From Rhodocytophaga aerolata (GTDB lineage: Bacteria; Bacteroidota; Bacteroidia; Cytophagales; 172606-1): a DNA stretch of 44,857 nt. Below the pieces are notes generated by a model that worked only from the letters and a program-made list of their open reading frames with translations, ran no database searches and had not been told where the DNA came from. Below are positions 32,152 to 41,453 of this stretch, one piece after another. The first letter of the stretch is position 1; each line of letters starts with the position of its first letter. Location: the NCBI RefSeq assembly GCF_030503435.1, contig NZ_JAUKPO010000040.1, positions 1 to 44,857 of the forward strand, in the 5' to 3' direction. The position numbers were made by a program, and so were the translations under genes.

Positions 32152-33120
32152 ATGATAAGTAGTATAAAGCAATACTTAAAGAAAAGCAAAATTATTGTAG
32201 GCCTGTACGTTAAGATAAAGGGCAAAAAGAAAAAAAATAATACTTCTACTAGTAAGCATGCATACTTGCTGGGGATGACTACAAACCAGGAGAGAGATTA
32301 TTTTGAATATTATGGAAAAAATATTTATGCAGGATATGGAGAAATAGTGGATTTGGGATGTTGGCTTGGTTCAACTACCATACCTCTTCTGGAAGGCTTG
32401 ATTCAAAATAAACGCTTCGTTAAATCAAGAAAAAAAATTCATGCCTATGATATTTTTATATGGGAATCATGGATGAATGTAGCCAATACGGATATTGACG
32501 GTAAGTATAAGCCAGGGGATAGCTTTGTTGATGAATTCATCAGGCGAACAGCAAACTATTCTGAGTACATATCTGTGAATGATGGCGATCTCTGTAAGCT
32601 CAGCTGGAGAGGAGATAATATTGAGTTTCTGCTAATTGATGCCATGAAATCGTGGGATTTGGCTAACTGCATAGTAAACGATTTCTTCCCTTGTCTAATA
32701 GAAAATAAAAGTTACATTTTACACCAAGATTTTGCACATTATTATACTCCCTGGATACATTTGATTCAATATAAGTTCCGGGAATATTTTACGTTGATAT
32801 ACGATGTGCCTAGTAGTGGGAGTACGGTTTTTAAATATACTAAGAGAATACCTGACCATCTAATAGCATATACTTACTCCTTTTCTGATTTTACTGAGAA
32901 GGACATTGATGATGCCTTTGATTACTCTTTAGGCTTAGTAACAGATGAGAATAAGGGTAATGTATATCTGGCAAAAGTAATGGCCTACATTCATCTAAAA
33001 GATTTCAAAAAAGCCTCAGATGCAATGTCAACGTTCAATTATAAATTATGGAATCCATCTGAACTTACCCATACACAACAACTTATAGCAGAAGGATTAA
33101 ATAAAGTAAAAATGCTTTAG
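32152..33120 (+). CDS. Class I methyltransferase-like protein (TylF/CmcI-like)
   Basis: This 322-residue protein carries GEIVDLGCWLGSTTIPLLEG (a SAM loop, about residues 63-82), KKIHAYDIFIWESWM, and EFLLIDAMKSWDLANCIVND and ILHQDFAHYYTPWI, where the acidic residue and H-Q-D resemble the metal site of TylF/CmcI-type O-methyltransferases. The N-terminal 40 residues are very basic. A C-terminal helical part (VYLAKVMAYIHLKDFKKASD) looks like a small repeat. A sugar O-methyltransferase is likely, but the order of motifs is only partly typical. Confidence 0.65.
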   Translation: MISSIKQYLKKSKIIVGLYVKIKGKKKKNNTSTSKHAYLLGMTTNQERDYFEYYGKNIYAGYGEIVDLGCWLGSTTIPLLEGLIQNKRFVKSRKKIHAYDIFIWESWMNVANTDIDGKYKPGDSFVDEFIRRTANYSEYISVNDGDLCKLSWRGDNIEFLLIDAMKSWDLANCIVNDFFPCLIENKSYILHQDFAHYYTPWIHLIQYKFREYFTLIYDVPSSGSTVFKYTKRIPDHLIAYTYSFSDFTEKDIDDAFDYSLGLVTDENKGNVYLAKVMAYIHLKDFKKASDAMSTFNYKLWNPSELTHTQQLIAEGLNKVKML

Positions 33121-33273
33121 TGTATTTGTAATACAAATTTTGGATACGCGCCGCTAATTAGGTCTAAATAAAAATATTAAGATATATCAATATAAAGTTA
33201 AAATGATATACTTATTCTAATAAATTGAGTTCTCTCTATTTCAATCGTACACTCGCAATAAAAAATACTTTAA

Positions 33274-34146
33274 ATGGTAAATATAGTAAAAGCTATACAA
33301 CAGAATACTTTTAGAAGTATTCTTAAAATTATCTATTACAAAATCTTTCCCAACAGAATTCCTGTAGCACAGCCCCCAAACATTCAAAATTTTAAAATTT
33401 ATCATAAACTTTTAGTAGGAAAAAAGGGCTTAGAAATAGGAGGGCCAAGCGATATATTTAGAAGAAAGAATGAATTACCTATTTATCCAATTATTAAACA
33501 GCTGGATGGATGTAATTTCAGCGCTAAAACTGTCTGGGAAGGCGAAATTAAACAAGGCCATACCTATCTTTACTATAACAAAAATAAGCCTGGCTACCAA
33601 TTTATTTGTGAGGCATCTGAATTAAGCACGATTCCTTCTGAAACCTATGACTTTGTATTATCCTCACATAGCATTGAACATATAGCCAATCCATTAAAAG
33701 CTATAACCAATTGGCTAAGGGCGTTAAAGGAAGGTGGAGCTTTACTTATGGTTGTTCCAAATAAAGAATATACTTTTGACCATAAGCGTCCAGTTACAAC
33801 TTTGCATCACTTAATTGAAGATTTTAATAATAATGTAGATGAACATGATCTTACGCATTTACCTGAAATACTTCAGTTACATGATCTAGCTAGAGATCCG
33901 CAGGCAGGAAGTTTCTCAAATTTTGAAAAACGGTCGTATCAAAATTTTGAAAACAGGTGTTTACATCATCATGTATTTGATGCAGGGTTAGTTATAGATT
34001 TATACTCTTATTGTAATATCCAAATAAAAGCAATGGATTTAGTAAAACCCTGTCACATTATTGTAATAGGCATAAAACAAAAAAATAAGGCAGATAATAG
34101 CCCATTTCTCGCAAAATATCAAACTTATAATCCAGTTAAAGAATAG
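33274..34146 (+). CDS. SAM-dependent methyltransferase, Methyltransf_11-like
   Basis: In this 290-residue protein the SAM loop is GKKGLEIGGPSDIFRRKN, an unusual form with GGPS instead of GCGxG. Later motifs are YDFVLSSHSIEHIANPLKAI and LKEGGALLMVVPNKEYTFDH, both normal for sugar or lipid methyltransferases. A His-rich phrase (ENRCLHHHVFDAG) lies in the C-terminal part. The spacing of 153 bases before the gene allows an own promoter. Substrate unknown. Confidence 0.75.
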   Translation: MVNIVKAIQQNTFRSILKIIYYKIFPNRIPVAQPPNIQNFKIYHKLLVGKKGLEIGGPSDIFRRKNELPIYPIIKQLDGCNFSAKTVWEGEIKQGHTYLYYNKNKPGYQFICEASELSTIPSETYDFVLSSHSIEHIANPLKAITNWLRALKEGGALLMVVPNKEYTFDHKRPVTTLHHLIEDFNNNVDEHDLTHLPEILQLHDLARDPQAGSFSNFEKRSYQNFENRCLHHHVFDAGLVIDLYSYCNIQIKAMDLVKPCHIIVIGIKQKNKADNSPFLAKYQTYNPVKE

Positions 34147-34309
34147 CTTTAAATTAGCAAGAAATAAGTTAAAAAAATTACTTTCTAACAGTTATGCGGC
34201 AAAAAGGAGTGAAATGATTTGTAATTGTAATGCACCCACTTAAGAAATTTTTATATCTTTTTGGGTAATATTATGTTTTCATGAATTATGGTACTGTTTG
34301 TAAATTGGT

Positions 34310-35212
34310 ATGTTATCGATAATTATTTGTTCAAGAAGTGAAAATCTTCTAAATGAAGTTTCAGCAAGTATAGCGTCAACTATAGGTATAACTTATGAAA
34401 TAATAGCCATAAATAATAACGAAGGCAAGTATGGAATATGTGAAGCCTATAATATAGGTGCTTCAAAAAGTCAGTATCCGTATTTATGTTTTATGCATGA
34501 AGATATATTGTTTCATACCCAAGAATGGGGAAGTAAAGTATGCAAATTTCTTGAAGATATGAATGTAGGTTTGATTGGTGTTGCCGGGGGAACAGTGAAA
34601 CCTAAAAACCCATCAAGTTGGTTTGTTTATGCGAGTGATTACAACCGGGTTAATATTTTACAACACACTTGGAATGGTAATAAAGTTCATGAATACAATA
34701 ACCCTAAAAATGAGGTACAAAGTGCTGTTATTACAGTAGATGGCGTATGGTTCTGCTGCCGTAAAGAAGTTTGGGAACAAAATAAATTTGATCAAGTCAC
34801 TTTTAATGAATTTCATTTCTATGATTTAGATTTTTCTATGCAAATTCACATGCAAGGATATAAAGTGCTAGTAGTATATAATATTTTTATAGAGCATTTA
34901 TCTACAGGAAGCATGAATAAATCCTGGATAAGAAATTGTATTAAGTTTTCAAAAAAATGGAGCCGTAACTTACCACAGTCGATAGAAAAATATCATACTA
35001 ATAAAAGAAGGAAATTTGAATATGAGGCTTGCAAACAATTTCTAACTATATTACTGAGTGAAAATATCAAAGGAAGAGTATTATTTATATACTTAGCAAA
35101 ATACTTCATCTACAATTCCAATGGATATACCTTTAGCAAATTGATAAAAGACTATATAAAAGGGGTTCTGCCAGTAAACATCCAAAAGAAATTATTGGGC
35201 AGAGAAGCATGA
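34310..35212 (+). CDS. Glycosyltransferase, GT2-like (Glyco_tranf_2_5 type)
   Basis: A 300-residue GT-A enzyme that starts MLSIIICSRSENLLNEV and carries IIAINNNEGKYGICEAYNIG, YLCFMHEDILFH (metal-binding acidic motif in the place of DxD), VDGVWFCCRKEVWEQ and FHFYDLDFSMQIHMQGYKV. This order marks the Glyco_tranf_2_5 subgroup of GT2. It stands between gaps of 163 and 176 bases. It would add one residue of the glycan; donor unknown. Confidence 0.82.
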   Translation: MLSIIICSRSENLLNEVSASIASTIGITYEIIAINNNEGKYGICEAYNIGASKSQYPYLCFMHEDILFHTQEWGSKVCKFLEDMNVGLIGVAGGTVKPKNPSSWFVYASDYNRVNILQHTWNGNKVHEYNNPKNEVQSAVITVDGVWFCCRKEVWEQNKFDQVTFNEFHFYDLDFSMQIHMQGYKVLVVYNIFIEHLSTGSMNKSWIRNCIKFSKKWSRNLPQSIEKYHTNKRRKFEYEACKQFLTILLSENIKGRVLFIYLAKYFIYNSNGYTFSKLIKDYIKGVLPVNIQKKLLGREA

Positions 35213-35388
35213 GATTTTGACAATTTTTTTTTAAAATTCAAAGTATACAAAAGCAGAAGATTTAACAGTTTCATTGTGATAAAGTGTTGCATAATTAGAA
35301 ATGTTGTCAAGCCAAAATGCGATCTATGTTTAAGTCTTAACTTTTAGCATTTCTAATAATCCACAATTATACAAAATGATAAAAAGTA

Positions 35389-36330
35389 ATGCATAAAGTT
35401 TCTGTTATCATACCTAATTACAATCATGCCAAGTTTCTACAAAAACGAATTGAGAGTGTTCTAAACCAAACTTTTACAGATTTTGAAGTTATCATAATGG
35501 ATGATTGTTCAACCGATGACAGCCGTGAGATAATAGAGACGTACGCGCAAAAAGATAAAAGAATCAAACTTATATTCAATCCTACTAACAGCGGTAGTAC
35601 CTTTAAGCAATGGAACAAAGGCGTAAGATTATCTAAAGGTAAGTATATCTGGTTGGCGGAAAGTGATGATTATGCTGATAGAAATTTTTTAGAAGTACTT
35701 GTAAAAAAGCTAGATGCACACCCTAAGGCTGCGTTAGTATTTAGTCAATCATATATGGTTGATGAATATTCTAACAATTTAGGTATTCTTACAGAAGTAA
35801 TGAATAATATAAGCCCTTATTTTCCATGGCAAAGAGATTTTACTTTAGAGTCAAAAAGCGTTATTGCAAGTTTGTTTATGGATTATAATTTTATTCCAAA
35901 TGCCAGTGCTGTGCTGTTTAAAAAAAGTGTTTTTGAACAAATAGGTAGGGCGGATGAAAGCTATATACAGGCAGGAGACTGGCTTATGTGGCTAAAGTTT
36001 GGCTTACATAGCCCTATCTGCTTTTCCTATCCACCTTTAAATTTTTTTAGATTTCATAATAATAATGTACGCTCCAAAACAAAGAAGATTCAATATTATG
36101 AATACTTTAAAATAATGTACTTTGTTTACAAGCAAAAGCATTTGGATTCAACAGTGAGAACGAAAGCAAAACACAAAATGCTTTTATACAGAAAAAAATG
36201 TTTAGAAAATGAAAAGCAAATTGGTCTTTATAAAATATATAAAATTTCATTCATTGTTTATATAATAGGGTATACAGATAGATTAAAATCTTGTTTAAAA
36301 AATATACGCATGAACAAGAGTTTATTATAA
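35389..36330 (+). CDS. Glycosyltransferase family 2 (paralogue of the gene at 38764)
   Basis: The 313-residue GT2 protein has VSVIIPNYNHAKFLQKRIES, EVIIMDDCSTDDSREII, NSGSTFKQWNKGVRLSKGKY and IWLAESDDYAD with the metal-binding acids, and GDWLMWLKFGLHS as acceptor-side motif. It is strikingly similar to the protein encoded at 38764-39714, down to NSGSTF-x-QW and ESDDYAD, so the two come from one duplication or from a shared donor locus. No membrane anchor is obvious. Confidence 0.88.
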   Translation: MHKVSVIIPNYNHAKFLQKRIESVLNQTFTDFEVIIMDDCSTDDSREIIETYAQKDKRIKLIFNPTNSGSTFKQWNKGVRLSKGKYIWLAESDDYADRNFLEVLVKKLDAHPKAALVFSQSYMVDEYSNNLGILTEVMNNISPYFPWQRDFTLESKSVIASLFMDYNFIPNASAVLFKKSVFEQIGRADESYIQAGDWLMWLKFGLHSPICFSYPPLNFFRFHNNNVRSKTKKIQYYEYFKIMYFVYKQKHLDSTVRTKAKHKMLLYRKKCLENEKQIGLYKIYKISFIVYIIGYTDRLKSCLKNIRMNKSLL

Positions 36331-36644
36331 GTATAGTATATTACTTTTACTTCTTTTACATAATTGTGCATAGATAATTAGATAAACATATAAAGGAGAA
36401 TTCTAATCAATAAAAATTCCCTGCCAAATTATATGACAACAGCTATTCTAATGGATATTATGGATAATTGACCTTTTGAGAAACAACTTAATATTATATA
36501 TTTTTTCACTAGAAATGTTTGTCATATAATTAAGCAATACTATCTCAGTGAATCGAATAAGAAAAAGAGTATGAATAAGAGCAGTGAAAGGTCATTTTTT
36601 AAAATCAATTATTATATTAAGTATATACTTTGACCATTTATTGA
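36331..36644. repeat. Gene-free stretch with a 13-bp inverted repeat
   Basis: No gene is seen in these 314 AT-rich bases. AATTATATGACAA (36427-36439) has an exact inverted copy at 36519-36531, 79 bases on, and TGACCTTT (36469-36476) has one at 36587-36594. TATACTTTGACC just before the next gene is near the TAnnTTTG box. The repeats may be the ends of a small decayed insertion or part of a regulatory leader. Confidence 0.45.
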
Positions 36645-37691
36645 ATGGAGACAAGCCCTCTAAAAGTTAGCGTGGTGATGCCAGTGTATAATGGAGAAAG
36701 CTATATTAAAGAAGCCATCACTAGTATTTTATATCAAACTTTTATTGATTTTGAATTCATTATCATCAATGATGGCTCAACTGATGCTAGCGTTCGTATT
36801 ATTGAATCATTTAAAGATAAAAGAATACGGCTTATACATAATGATCAAAATATTGGTTTAACAGCAACACTTAATAAGGGAATTGATCTAGCTAAAGGTG
36901 AATACATTGCCCGGATGGACGCAGATGATGTAAGCTTAGAGGAACGGCTGGCAAAGCAAGTAACATTTCTGGATCAGAATCCTGATATAGGAGTTTGTGG
37001 AACTTGGTTTAAGATAATTAATACTAATCAAATAATTGAGCGCCCGAACTCTTTTGAGGATATTAAGCTGCACTTGTTATGCAATAATGCATTTGGGCAT
37101 TCTACGGTAATGATGCGAAAATCCTTTCTCAAAAATTTTGGACTACTTTACAATATAGATTATCGTTATGCACAGGATTATGAATTATGGGTTAGATGCT
37201 ATGCTTTTTTCCGGTTGGCTAACATAAGTGAAGTGCTGGTGCTCTACCGCTTACACAATAATCAAATGACGGAAACGTATGGAGATGTAGTGGATAATGA
37301 AAAATATACGATACAGCTTTTACAGCTACAATATTTAAACATCGTACCTGCTGTTGAAGAGGAAGCAATCCACAAAGTATTAATTAATAATTACCTTAAT
37401 GCGGATAAGGTGGTCATTCAAGGCATACCTAGCTGGATAAAGAGATTAAAAGTTGCAAATAAAAAAAATAGGATATTCGCAGAACCACATTTTTCATTGA
37501 TGCTTGATACATGCAAACAAGAAGTATACAGCATATACCGCAAAAAAAAATTTAGAAATCAGAAAATTTATAATCTGTTCTTATTACATGAATTTTATAC
37601 ATCGGCTACACAGCCATATAGGTGGTTTGAGGTAGGCTATCAAATTAAATTTGTTCTGAAATGTTTGATAGGATGGAAAGCAAGAGTATAA
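36645..37691 (+). CDS. Glycosyltransferase family 2
   Basis: A 348-residue GT2 enzyme. Motifs are VSVVMPVYNGESYIKEAITS, FIIINDGSTDASVRII, NIGLTATLNKGIDLAKGEYI and ARMDADDVSLEERLAKQ, followed by FGHSTVMMRKSFL and YAQDYELWVRC. The MDADD-x6-R-x2-K-Q pattern is that of WaaE-like and SpsA-like sugar transferases of capsule loci. Its end overlaps the start of the next gene. Donor and acceptor unknown. Confidence 0.88.
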   Translation: METSPLKVSVVMPVYNGESYIKEAITSILYQTFIDFEFIIINDGSTDASVRIIESFKDKRIRLIHNDQNIGLTATLNKGIDLAKGEYIARMDADDVSLEERLAKQVTFLDQNPDIGVCGTWFKIINTNQIIERPNSFEDIKLHLLCNNAFGHSTVMMRKSFLKNFGLLYNIDYRYAQDYELWVRCYAFFRLANISEVLVLYRLHNNQMTETYGDVVDNEKYTIQLLQLQYLNIVPAVEEEAIHKVLINNYLNADKVVIQGIPSWIKRLKVANKKNRIFAEPHFSLMLDTCKQEVYSIYRKKKFRNQKIYNLFLLHEFYTSATQPYRWFEVGYQIKFVLKCLIGWKARV

Positions 37692-38710
37692 ATAATAGTA
37701 ACCTTCCCTTGATCTCAGTGATCATTCCTTGTTTTAACTATGCCCATTTTCTGCCACTAACGTTAAATAGTTTACTTAATCAGTCTTATCAAAATTGGGA
37801 GGGAATAATAGTAGATGATGGATCAACCGATAATACCAGACAAATAGCAGAGCAGTATATACAAAAAGACATACGGTTTAAGTATTTTTATCAAACTAAT
37901 CAAGGCTTGTCTGCTGCCAGGAATACAGGTGTATCTTGTAGTATTGGAGAATATATACAGTTCTTGGATGCCGATGATTTGTTAGAAACCAATAAGCTGA
38001 AATTTCAGATTGAATTTCTTCAATTGAATTCAGACATTGATGTTGTTTATGGCAGGGTAAGATATTTTGATCTAATTTATCCGGATAAAATTCTCATCAA
38101 AGAAGAATACAAAGTTTCAGGTTTTTCAGGTGGTGGCAAAAGTTTAGTTAAAGAACTAGTATGTAGTAATATAACAGCTGTGCATGCTCCCATACTTAGA
38201 AAAAAAATATTCTTAAAAGTAAAGACGTTTGATGTAAACTTTAAATCTCTCGAAGATTGGGATTTCTGGTGGAGATGTTCTTTTCAAGGAATAAATTTTC
38301 AGTATTTACCTGCAGAACAAACGGACGCTTTATACAGAGTTCATACCAGTAGCATGAGTAAAGATAAATGGAAAATGCATTACGCAGAACTTCAGCTTAG
38401 GGAGAAAATGGGTAAGCATCTGCATGACCCAGAACTTTTGAAGCTTAATCTTTCTATTCTGAAAAGAATTAAGAAATCATTGAGTAGATATGCCTGGAAC
38501 GATAGCATTCAGGGAAAGTCGATTCAAGGATCTGATAAGTTTAAAACTTTATTCAGGCATTATAATCAAATTCAATTTCTAATTAACAGTGAATTAGTAA
38601 AACACATGCCTAAAAGGCTGGTCATACTGTTTTATTATTTAACTCATTCACATGCTTTGGTTAAACTTATTACTAACAAATTAAAAGGAGATACTTTAGC
38701 AATTAAATGA
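37673..38710 (+). CDS. Glycosyltransferase family 2
   Basis: A GT2 enzyme of 345 residues from ATG 37673; an ATG four codons upstream (37661) is also possible. Either start overlaps the preceding gene, so the pair is translationally coupled. Motifs are LISVIIPCFNYAHFLPLTLN, GIIVDDGSTDNTRQIAEQYI, NQGLSAARNTGVSCSIGEYI and FLDADDLLE with the metal site, then LEDWDFWWRCS. The SAARNTG and LDADD forms are typical of capsule and O-antigen GT2 enzymes. Confidence 0.87.
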   Translation: MESKSINNSNLPLISVIIPCFNYAHFLPLTLNSLLNQSYQNWEGIIVDDGSTDNTRQIAEQYIQKDIRFKYFYQTNQGLSAARNTGVSCSIGEYIQFLDADDLLETNKLKFQIEFLQLNSDIDVVYGRVRYFDLIYPDKILIKEEYKVSGFSGGGKSLVKELVCSNITAVHAPILRKKIFLKVKTFDVNFKSLEDWDFWWRCSFQGINFQYLPAEQTDALYRVHTSSMSKDKWKMHYAELQLREKMGKHLHDPELLKLNLSILKRIKKSLSRYAWNDSIQGKSIQGSDKFKTLFRHYNQIQFLINSELVKHMPKRLVILFYYLTHSHALVKLITNKLKGDTLAIK

Positions 38711-38763
38711 GAAAGATATACTAAGATGTGGTAATCTTACAAACTTTTCTATAAAGTGTATGC

Positions 38764-39714
38764 ATGAGTAAAGTAACTATAATCCTACCAAATTATAATC
38801 ACGCAGCTTATTTAAATAAACGCATTGAAAGTATATTACATCAAACTTACCAAGATTTTGAAATCATTTTAATGGATGACTTTTCTACTGACAAGAGCAG
38901 AGAAGTATTAAACCAATATTTACATCATCCAAAAGTATGTAAGGTTTTGTTTAATACTATTAATAGTGGTAGTACTTTTCTGCAATGGCAAAAGGGGATA
39001 GATGTAGCTGAAGGAGAATATATATGGATTGCAGAAAGCGATGATTATGCAGATGAATTATTTTTAGAAACTCTTGTAGCTCGATTAGAACAATATCCTC
39101 AGGTAGGAATTGCTTACTGTCAATCTTTTCGTGTAGATGAACATAACACAGTAATATGCTCATGCAAAGATTTGTATCCTAGCATAGCTTGTGGAAAAGT
39201 ATTCAATGGAAGAGACGTTGTATTGAATTATATGGTAGGTGCCAATTTAATACCAAATGCTAGTGCGGTACTATTCAGAAAAGAAATAGCCAAACAGATA
39301 GATAGCACTTATACTCAATTCAAATTTTCTGGAGACTGGTGGTTTTGGTGTGAATTGCTGTTAAAGTCAGATATAATTCATATATGTGAAGAAATGAATT
39401 ACTTTCGCTTACATAGAAATAAAGTAACCGTATCTGCCATTAAGAATGGATTAGGTATCATAGAGGGTTTACATATTCTTAAATTACTCAGACAAAAAGC
39501 CAACCTTCCGAAAGAAATATATACAAATAAAACAAAAAACTATGCGAATACGTTTATCTGTTCGCAGTCAGATCAGACTGAAGAAGCCCCCCTGCCAGCT
39601 AAAGTCGCAGCAAAAATTCTTTGGCAAGGATTTAAAGCAAATAAACTGTTTATAAAAAGAGTGATTTATTTATTTCTCCGGAAGAAACTATTTAAAGTCG
39701 GAATGATCCCTTAA
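38764..39714 (+). CDS. Glycosyltransferase family 2 (paralogue of the gene at 35389)
   Basis: This 316-residue GT2 protein shows VTIILPNYNHAAYLNKRIES, EIILMDDFSTDKSREVL, NSGSTFLQWQKGIDVAEGEY and IWIAESDDYADELFLETLV, then NASAVLFRKEIAKQ and GDWWFWCELLLKS. Its N-terminal half is closely related to that of the protein at 35389-36330, while the C-terminal 100 residues differ, as expected if the pair took on different acceptors. The gene follows its neighbour by 53 bases. Confidence 0.88.
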   Translation: MSKVTIILPNYNHAAYLNKRIESILHQTYQDFEIILMDDFSTDKSREVLNQYLHHPKVCKVLFNTINSGSTFLQWQKGIDVAEGEYIWIAESDDYADELFLETLVARLEQYPQVGIAYCQSFRVDEHNTVICSCKDLYPSIACGKVFNGRDVVLNYMVGANLIPNASAVLFRKEIAKQIDSTYTQFKFSGDWWFWCELLLKSDIIHICEEMNYFRLHRNKVTVSAIKNGLGIIEGLHILKLLRQKANLPKEIYTNKTKNYANTFICSQSDQTEEAPLPAKVAAKILWQGFKANKLFIKRVIYLFLRKKLFKVGMIP

Positions 39715-39740
39715 TTTAGCTGACTATTTTCTTCTACATA

Positions 39741-40688
39741 ATGTTTTCAGATCAAAAGCATCCAATTTCCTTTATTATACCAGCTTATAATTGCCAGCAA
39801 ACCTTAGCAGAAACGGTAAATTCAATATGCGATGGAAATTTTATGGAAGGAGACGAAGTAATCATAGTGAATGATGCTTCTTCAGATAATACTCTTGAAA
39901 TTGCTAAAGAGTTGCAAAGTAAGTTCCCTGCCATAAAAATCCTTAAGCACAAGATTAATAAAGGAACAGCGGCAGCGGCTCGAAACACAGGTATAGAAAA
40001 TGCACAGAATGATTTGATTTTTTGTCTCGATTCAGATAATGTATTAGTATCTGGTAGCATAAATTTATTAAAACAGTATATGCTAAGTACTAATGCTGAT
40101 GCAGCAGCATTCGGAGAAATTCATTTTTTTACAACTGTCTCAGAACAAATAAAGGAAATTGTATATAAGACCGTCTTCAAAAGTGGTGAGTTCACACTTG
40201 CTGATGCTCTAAGTACATATTATAGTATTGGACACAGCGGTAACTATTTATTCACAAAAAAAAGTTGGCTAAAAGCAGGAAGATACTTCGAGCCATTTTT
40301 GATTAATCAGACTTTAGATTCCTGGACTTTTACAATTTATCAATTAGGTACAGGCACTAAGTTAGTGAAATTGAAAGAAACATATTATTTGCATAGACGT
40401 GTTGCGAATTCACATTGGGAAAGAGAAATTAAAAAAGGAAATGTTTCTATAGCTGGGTTGTATGCTATTATTCCTTTTCTTGACTTGATTGAAGACGATG
40501 ATGTAGAGTATATTTTAAGTAAAGAAGGGCGATATCATTGGGTAGATGAGTTGCAAAAAAGACCAATACGTTTGAAAAGTGGAATGAAAGGTACCCCTAG
40601 TGTAGAATTTATTCAGATAAAGAAAAAGGCAAATAAGAAAAGCTTAAAAGGTTTAATAAAGAGATTATTGCAAAGGTTTACATTATAA
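39741..40688 (+). CDS. Glycosyltransferase family 2
   Basis: A 315-residue GT2 enzyme with PISFIIPAYNCQQTLAETVN, EVIIVNDASSDNTLEIA, KGTAAAARNTGIENAQNDLI and FCLDSDNVLVSGSINLL. The metal motif is LDSDN rather than DxDD. The later part (SIGHSGNYLFTKKSWLKAGR, DSWTFTIYQLGTGTKLV) resembles glycosyltransferases of the SpsA group. It begins 26 bases after its neighbour and is followed 12 bases later by a methyltransferase gene. Confidence 0.86.
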   Translation: MFSDQKHPISFIIPAYNCQQTLAETVNSICDGNFMEGDEVIIVNDASSDNTLEIAKELQSKFPAIKILKHKINKGTAAAARNTGIENAQNDLIFCLDSDNVLVSGSINLLKQYMLSTNADAAAFGEIHFFTTVSEQIKEIVYKTVFKSGEFTLADALSTYYSIGHSGNYLFTKKSWLKAGRYFEPFLINQTLDSWTFTIYQLGTGTKLVKLKETYYLHRRVANSHWEREIKKGNVSIAGLYAIIPFLDLIEDDDVEYILSKEGRYHWVDELQKRPIRLKSGMKGTPSVEFIQIKKKANKKSLKGLIKRLLQRFTL

Positions 40689-40700
40689 TCTCTTGATACT

Positions 40701-41453
40701 ATGATTATGAATTTATTTAAAAAAGTTATTTTAAAATTCATTTTAACAAATCAAGCTTCTTCAGTAGGCAGGAACAATGAAGAAAATAGACACAAATGGA
40801 TTGAAAAAGTATTGCAAAATATACCTGATGGAAATAGAATATTGGATGCAGGAGCAGGAGAACAACCTTTTAAAAAATTTTGCACACATTTAAGCTATGT
40901 TTCACAAGACTTTTCACAATATAATCCTAATAATTCGGGCGTTGGTATACAAAAAGAAACTTGGACTTATGGTAATATAGATATTGTTTCCGATATAATA
41001 AACATACCAGAGCCAGATAGTTCGTTTGATGCTGTTTTATGTACAGAAGTGATAGAGCATGTACCTGATCCTGTCAAAGCCATATGTGAACTTAGTAGGT
41101 TGCTTAAAAGAAAAGGTTTACTCATTATAACTGCACCTTTTTGCAGTATAACACATTTTGCTCCATATCATTATAGCACTGGGTTTAATAGATTTTTTTA
41201 TGAAAAACATTTGTCTGATTTAGATTTTGATATTATTGAAATAGAAAGTAATGGTAATTTTTTTGAATACCTTGCTCAAGAATTAAAATTTTTACCAGGT
41301 GTGGCTTCCAAGTATGCCAAGGTTAAATTAAACTATGAAGAGAAAATATATATCAACTCTCTAATGCTAATGCTGGATAAGCTAAGTAAAGCCGACACTA
41401 ATTCTAGTGAATTATTGTGTTATGGATATCATGTATTAGCAAGAAAGAGATGA
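40701..41453 (+). CDS. SAM-dependent methyltransferase
   Basis: The 250-residue class I methyltransferase has NRILDAGAGEQPFKKFCTHL as SAM loop (about residues 46-65), then SFDAVLCTEVIEHVPDPVKA and LKRKGLLIITAPFCSITHFA. EHVPDP and APF are typical of the Methyltransf_11 group found in O-antigen loci. The stop overlaps the ATG of the fucosyltransferase gene (ATGA), so both are translated together, which makes methylation of the fucose or its neighbour a fair guess. Confidence 0.82.
   Translation: MIMNLFKKVILKFILTNQASSVGRNNEENRHKWIEKVLQNIPDGNRILDAGAGEQPFKKFCTHLSYVSQDFSQYNPNNSGVGIQKETWTYGNIDIVSDIINIPEPDSSFDAVLCTEVIEHVPDPVKAICELSRLLKRKGLLIITAPFCSITHFAPYHYSTGFNRFFYEKHLSDLDFDIIEIESNGNFFEYLAQELKFLPGVASKYAKVKLNYEEKIYINSLMLMLDKLSKADTNSSELLCYGYHVLARKR

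Noticed and set aside
34147-36644. Search for a CRISPR array or phase-variable invertible promoters in the AT-rich gaps
   Set aside because: No regularly spaced repeats were seen, and the only long inverted pair (36427/36519) is listed separately as an observation.
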